Source: Clostridiales bacterium (GTDB taxonomy: Bacteria; Bacillota; Clostridia; Oscillospirales; Oscillospiraceae). From it: a stretch of DNA of 64,000 nucleotides. Positions 60,994 to 64,000 of the stretch are shown one piece after another. The notes beneath the pieces are model-generated. The model was not told the DNA's origin. It saw nothing but the letters and a program-made list of their open reading frames with translations, and did no database searches. A program made the position numbers and the translations under genes. Each line of letters begins with the position of its first letter. The first letter of the stretch is position 1. Location of the stretch: positions 37,616 through 101,615 of the forward strand of contig JALFVN010000027.1 in assembly GCA_022787565.1 (NCBI GenBank), given 5' to 3'.

Positions 60994-62148
60994 ATGGATT
61001 CCAGAGAAACGAAAAGGACTGTCCCGGTTCCGTCTGTTGGCGCAGACGGGGAACAGCCCATTTCACAAACAACTATCAAAAGTATAGCAGAGGAAACGGC
61101 TGAAAACAACCCCCAAGAGGAAAGTTTGGAAGAAATGCTCCGAGATATGCGGCGCATGAGCGACTCGGCTTACCTCCACACGGTTTCTATGAACGACCTT
61201 TACCAGAACATCTACCAGAGCAGACCGCCCGTCATTGACGGTCTGCTCTACCCTGGGACATACCTCTTTGCGGGAGCGCCCAAGGTGGGCAAGTCGTTCC
61301 TGATGGCCCAGCTTGCCTACCATGTCAGCACCGGCCTCCCGCTGTGGGACTATCCCGTTCACAAGGGGACTGTCCTCTATCTGGCGCTGGAGGACGATCA
61401 CCGCCGCTTGCAGGGGCGGCTATACCGAATGTTCGGCACAGAGGGCACCAACGACCTGCTCTTTGCGGTCTACGCCAAGCAGCTCGGCGTTGGCCTGGAG
61501 GAACAGCTAAAGAAGTTCGTCCGGGAACACCCGGACACCAAGCTGATTATCATTGACACCCTCCAGAAAATCCGAGAGGCTGGCGGGGATAAGTACAGCT
61601 ACGCCAACGATTACGAGGTGGTGGGGAAACTGAAACGATTTGCCGATGATTGCGGCGTCTGCCTCCTGCTGGTACATCACACCCGGAAACAACAGGCCGA
61701 TGATAAGTTCGATATGATCTCCGGCACCAACGGACTGGCGGGAGCAGCGGACGGAGCCTTTCTTCTTCAAAAGGAGAAGCGGACGGACGGCAACGCCGTT
61801 CTGGACGTGGCCGGGCGTGACCAGCAAGACCAGCGATTCTATCTTACCAAGGACAAGGAACGGCTGATATGGACGCTGGAGCGTACGGAAACGGAGGCAT
61901 GGACAGAGCCGCCCGACCCGGTGCTGGAGGCCGTAGCCGCCCTTGTAACAGCGGAAAGCCCCTCTTGGGCAGGGACGGCCACAGAACTGGCGGCGGCGCT
62001 CCAGACTGACATGAAGCCCAATGCCCTGGCAATGCGGCTGAATGTCCGGGCCGGGAAGCTGCTGACAGACTACCACATCCGCTATGAGAACAGCAGGAGC
62101 CACGCCGGGAGAAGTATCAGCCTGACGCTGGAACCGCCCCAGGCGTGA
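60994..62148 (+). CDS. RepA-like AAA-family ATPase, element 2
   Basis: A 384-residue counterpart of 51203-52384. Walker A is AGAPKVGKSFLM, followed by LYLALEDDHRRLQGRL, LIIIDTLQKIREAGG and LLVHHTRKQQADD. The 50-residue N-terminal tail differs. Start is ATG 60994 or a TTG 3 bases earlier. The GTGAC array overlaps its end as in element 1. Confidence 0.85.
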   Translation: MDSRETKRTVPVPSVGADGEQPISQTTIKSIAEETAENNPQEESLEEMLRDMRRMSDSAYLHTVSMNDLYQNIYQSRPPVIDGLLYPGTYLFAGAPKVGKSFLMAQLAYHVSTGLPLWDYPVHKGTVLYLALEDDHRRLQGRLYRMFGTEGTNDLLFAVYAKQLGVGLEEQLKKFVREHPDTKLIIIDTLQKIREAGGDKYSYANDYEVVGKLKRFADDCGVCLLLVHHTRKQQADDKFDMISGTNGLAGAADGAFLLQKEKRTDGNAVLDVAGRDQQDQRFYLTKDKERLIWTLERTETEAWTEPPDPVLEAVAALVTAESPSWAGTATELAAALQTDMKPNALAMRLNVRAGKLLTDYHIRYENSRSHAGRSISLTLEPPQA

Positions 62149-62217
62149 CGACCGTGACGGCTTTTTTGAGGGCGGGGGCGGTGTCTGAAACATCGTCACA
62201 GTCGTCACGGCTGTCAC
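62145..62217. repeat. Inverted array of 9-bp-period GTGAC/GTCAC units, element 2
   Basis: GTGAC at 62145 and 62154 on the left, and GTCAC at 62195, 62204 and 62213 on the right, again over the Rep stop codon and around a TTTTTTGAGGGCG centre. Position, period and centre match element 1 although the flanking sequence differs. Confidence 0.7.
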
Positions 62218-62658
62218 AGGGAGCGGCCCCAGACGTTTCCCACCCCCACCGCAACCCAGCGAAGCGGTTGCGGTGGGGAGAGGAGGGGCAAGGGAGCGGA
62301 GTGAGGGATGGACACAAGGCCGTCCCGAATGGAGCGGACTTTGACCCGACGAGGTGCAGGGTGCCCTTTTCTGCGAAGTATACCCTGCGGGTAAAAGGGC
62401 GGCCCTGCTGGGGGAGGCAACCGCACACCGAGCCGCAGCGAGGCGTTTCGGAGGCCAACCGCCGCTTGCGGCGGCTCTTAGGCCGGAGATGTTGCCGGGG
62501 ACAAAGCCCCCACACCCCCTCGGAGAGCCCACGACACTTTGCAGCCCGAAGGGATGAAAGTGTCATAGTGGGTTATTACACTTCCCGCAGGAAGTGCCTC
62601 CCCTGAACTTCCGTCCTCGATCAACAACCCAACATCTGAAACAGGAGGATTTTTGCCT
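62218..62658. other. GC-rich intergenic region with hairpins and oriT candidate, element 2
   Basis: No gene is recognised in these 440 bases. A perfect 13-bp hairpin (CCCCACCGCAACC / GGTTGCGGTGGGG) lies at 62244-62278. CACTTCC/GGAAGTG with a CGCA loop lies at 62579-62596, in the place of the element 1 oriT candidate. Open frames here on either strand look like high-GC noise. Confidence 0.5.
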
Positions 62659-64000
62659 ATGGCGAGAGGCGACGGTATTGACCGTATCAACGCAAGAAAT
62701 ATGAGGCTGACCGAAACCAAGATCGGCAACACCCAGCAGCACAATGAGCGTGAGAAAGATTCCTATGTCAACCAAGACATTGTATTAGAGCGGACGCCGC
62801 TCAATGTCCATTTCAAAACCCCGTCCGCTGGGTATCGGGAGATATTTGCTCAAATGGAGGCTGATGGCGTGATTTCCACCCGTGGTATCAAGGAGGACGC
62901 CTTTCGATACAGTGAGCTGGTCTTTGACGTAAACTCCGCTTACTTCTACAATCACGGCGGGTATGACTTCGCAAAACAATTTTACACCGAAGCCTATAAA
63001 GCCGCAATCAAAATCGTGGGTGGAGAGCAGTATATTTTGTCGGCGGTCATGCACGCCGACGAGCGCAACCGGGCCATGTCCGAGGCGCTGGGGGAGGACG
63101 TGTACCACTACCACCTCCATGTGGTCTATATCCCGGTGGTGGAGAAGGAGATACGCTGGACAAAGCGGTGTAAGGACAAGTCCCTGGTGGGAAAGGTCAA
63201 GGAAACGATCATGCAGGTGAGCATGAGTAAGAAGTGGGCGTCCAAGTCCATTCTGGACGAAGCTACCGGAGAACCGCTATGCACAGCTAAGGGCAAGCCC
63301 GTCCTACGAAAGTCGTACAGTGTCCTGCAAGACGATTTCTTTGAGCATATGCGCTCCGCTGGCTATGACAATGTAGAGCGCGGGGAGCGTGGCAGTTCCG
63401 AGGAACATCTGACTGTTATGCAGTTCAAGACGGAGCGTGAGCAGGAACGGCTTGCACAGCTTCAAGAGGCATCGGCGCTGGCCCAGGTTGAGGCCGACCA
63501 AAAGAATAAGGAGGCGGCAGCAGCCGAGAAGAAAGCGGCCCAGGCCAGGGCAAAGCTGGACGATGTAGCTCCCTTGCTCAAGGGCATGGAAAAGCTGGCG
63601 GCGGACTTCTCCGACGATTCAGAGCGGACGCTGCCGGAGGCGGGGCCGCTGGAATCGGCCAAGTCTTACCGAGAGAAGAAGGCCAAGCCCCTTTGGGAGA
63701 AAATCGTCAAAGTGCTGCGCTCCGTCTATCGGGCCTATTTCGACCTCAAAAGCAGGTTTGAGCGGTTGCAAAGCGCCTATGATCGGGAGGTCAGCAAGAA
63801 CGGCTCTCTTTCCACCAGGATTTACGAGGTCTGCGCCGAGAGGGACGGCTTAAAAGGACAGGTCAGGGACTATGAGCGGGTCAGACGGGCCATTGGCCCA
63901 GAACAGGCGGACAAGATATTGGAGGCTGTTTACCAGCAGGAACAGGCTGAAAAGGAACGGAAACGGGCCGCAAGGCCCAAAATGAGAGTAGGCGCACGAT
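62659..64000 (+). CDS. MobV/Pre-family relaxase, element 2 (runs off right edge)
   Basis: The first 447 residues are visible. The metal motif is MHADERN at about 131-137 and VYHYHLHVVYIP with His150, His152 and His154. Residues beyond 260 form a long Ala/Glu/Lys-rich coiled coil. ACAGGAGG precedes the ATG. It is a different subgroup from the element 1 relaxase (little sequence identity) although the surrounding modules correspond. Confidence 0.88.
   Translation, partial: MARGDGIDRINARNMRLTETKIGNTQQHNEREKDSYVNQDIVLERTPLNVHFKTPSAGYREIFAQMEADGVISTRGIKEDAFRYSELVFDVNSAYFYNHGGYDFAKQFYTEAYKAAIKIVGGEQYILSAVMHADERNRAMSEALGEDVYHYHLHVVYIPVVEKEIRWTKRCKDKSLVGKVKETIMQVSMSKKWASKSILDEATGEPLCTAKGKPVLRKSYSVLQDDFFEHMRSAGYDNVERGERGSSEEHLTVMQFKTEREQERLAQLQEASALAQVEADQKNKEAAAAEKKAAQARAKLDDVAPLLKGMEKLAADFSDDSERTLPEAGPLESAKSYREKKAKPLWEKIVKVLRSVYRAYFDLKSRFERLQSAYDREVSKNGSLSTRIYEVCAERDGLKGQVRDYERVRRAIGPEQADKILEAVYQQEQAEKERKRAARPKMRVGAR

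Overview
The window looks like a chromosomal stretch of a gut-type Clostridia bacterium, probably Oscillospiraceae or a close relative. This placement is an inference from GC-rich core genes (ppk1, rpmB, pyrR, uraA), Firmicutes-type lysine, guanine and PyrR leader RNAs, TnpV and Cys-rich VLP proteins, and Firmicutes mobile-element backbones. No species is claimed.

Layout. (1) 1-7.5 kb is the end of an integrative conjugative or mobilisable element that runs off the left edge. On the minus strand it carries a serine recombinase, a ParB-like protein, a MobA relaxase, MobC, a hairpin-rich oriT-like region, a ParR/ParM pair and a Cys-rich VLP protein behind a leader terminator. A DUF6076 protein and a sigma-70-like factor diverge from it. 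(2) 7.5-12.5 kb is a patchwork: an arsC fragment, the 3' tail of a group II intron, a CPBP protease / DUF2975 / XRE operon, and a TnpV remnant with a double-HTH regulator. (3) 12.5-48 kb is mostly host-like. It has an LMW phosphatase-barstar fusion, stress and regulator genes, a LytTR regulator with a direct-repeat operator, and ppx-ppk1. A lysine riboswitch controls an N-acyl-amino-acid deacylase / permease / serine hydrolase operon. A glycerophosphodiester region holds two DeoR regulators, ABC permeases, a binding protein, GDPD and PHP esterases. Then come two tRNAs, an SPFH/ribbon-helix-helix operon with striking operator repeats, a parvulin, rpmB, and a nucleobase salvage block (xpt, a guanine-riboswitch-controlled BMP-type ABC transporter, pyrR-uraA under a PyrR attenuator, and guaA).

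(4) From the last codons of guaA onward, two related integrative mobilisable elements sit in tandem. Each starts with a copy of the guaA 3' end (48047-48063 and 58476-58492). Each then carries, in order, a minus-strand XRE repressor, an excisionase-like HTH protein, a tyrosine integrase, a MobC-like protein, a RepA-like AAA ATPase, a 9-bp-period GTGAC/GTCAC array at the end of that gene, a hairpin oriT candidate and a MobV relaxase. Element 1 (about 10.4 kb) is complete and also carries a NUDIX gene, TnpV and an AT-richer four-gene cargo operon (54461-58232). Element 2 runs off the right edge inside its relaxase.

The cargo operon encodes a small HTH protein, a SAP-domain protein, a zinc-ribbon membrane protein and a DUF4236 protein. 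It is the best candidate for an undescribed system. Its function cannot be read from the sequence; its position is what one expects of defence or element-maintenance cargo.
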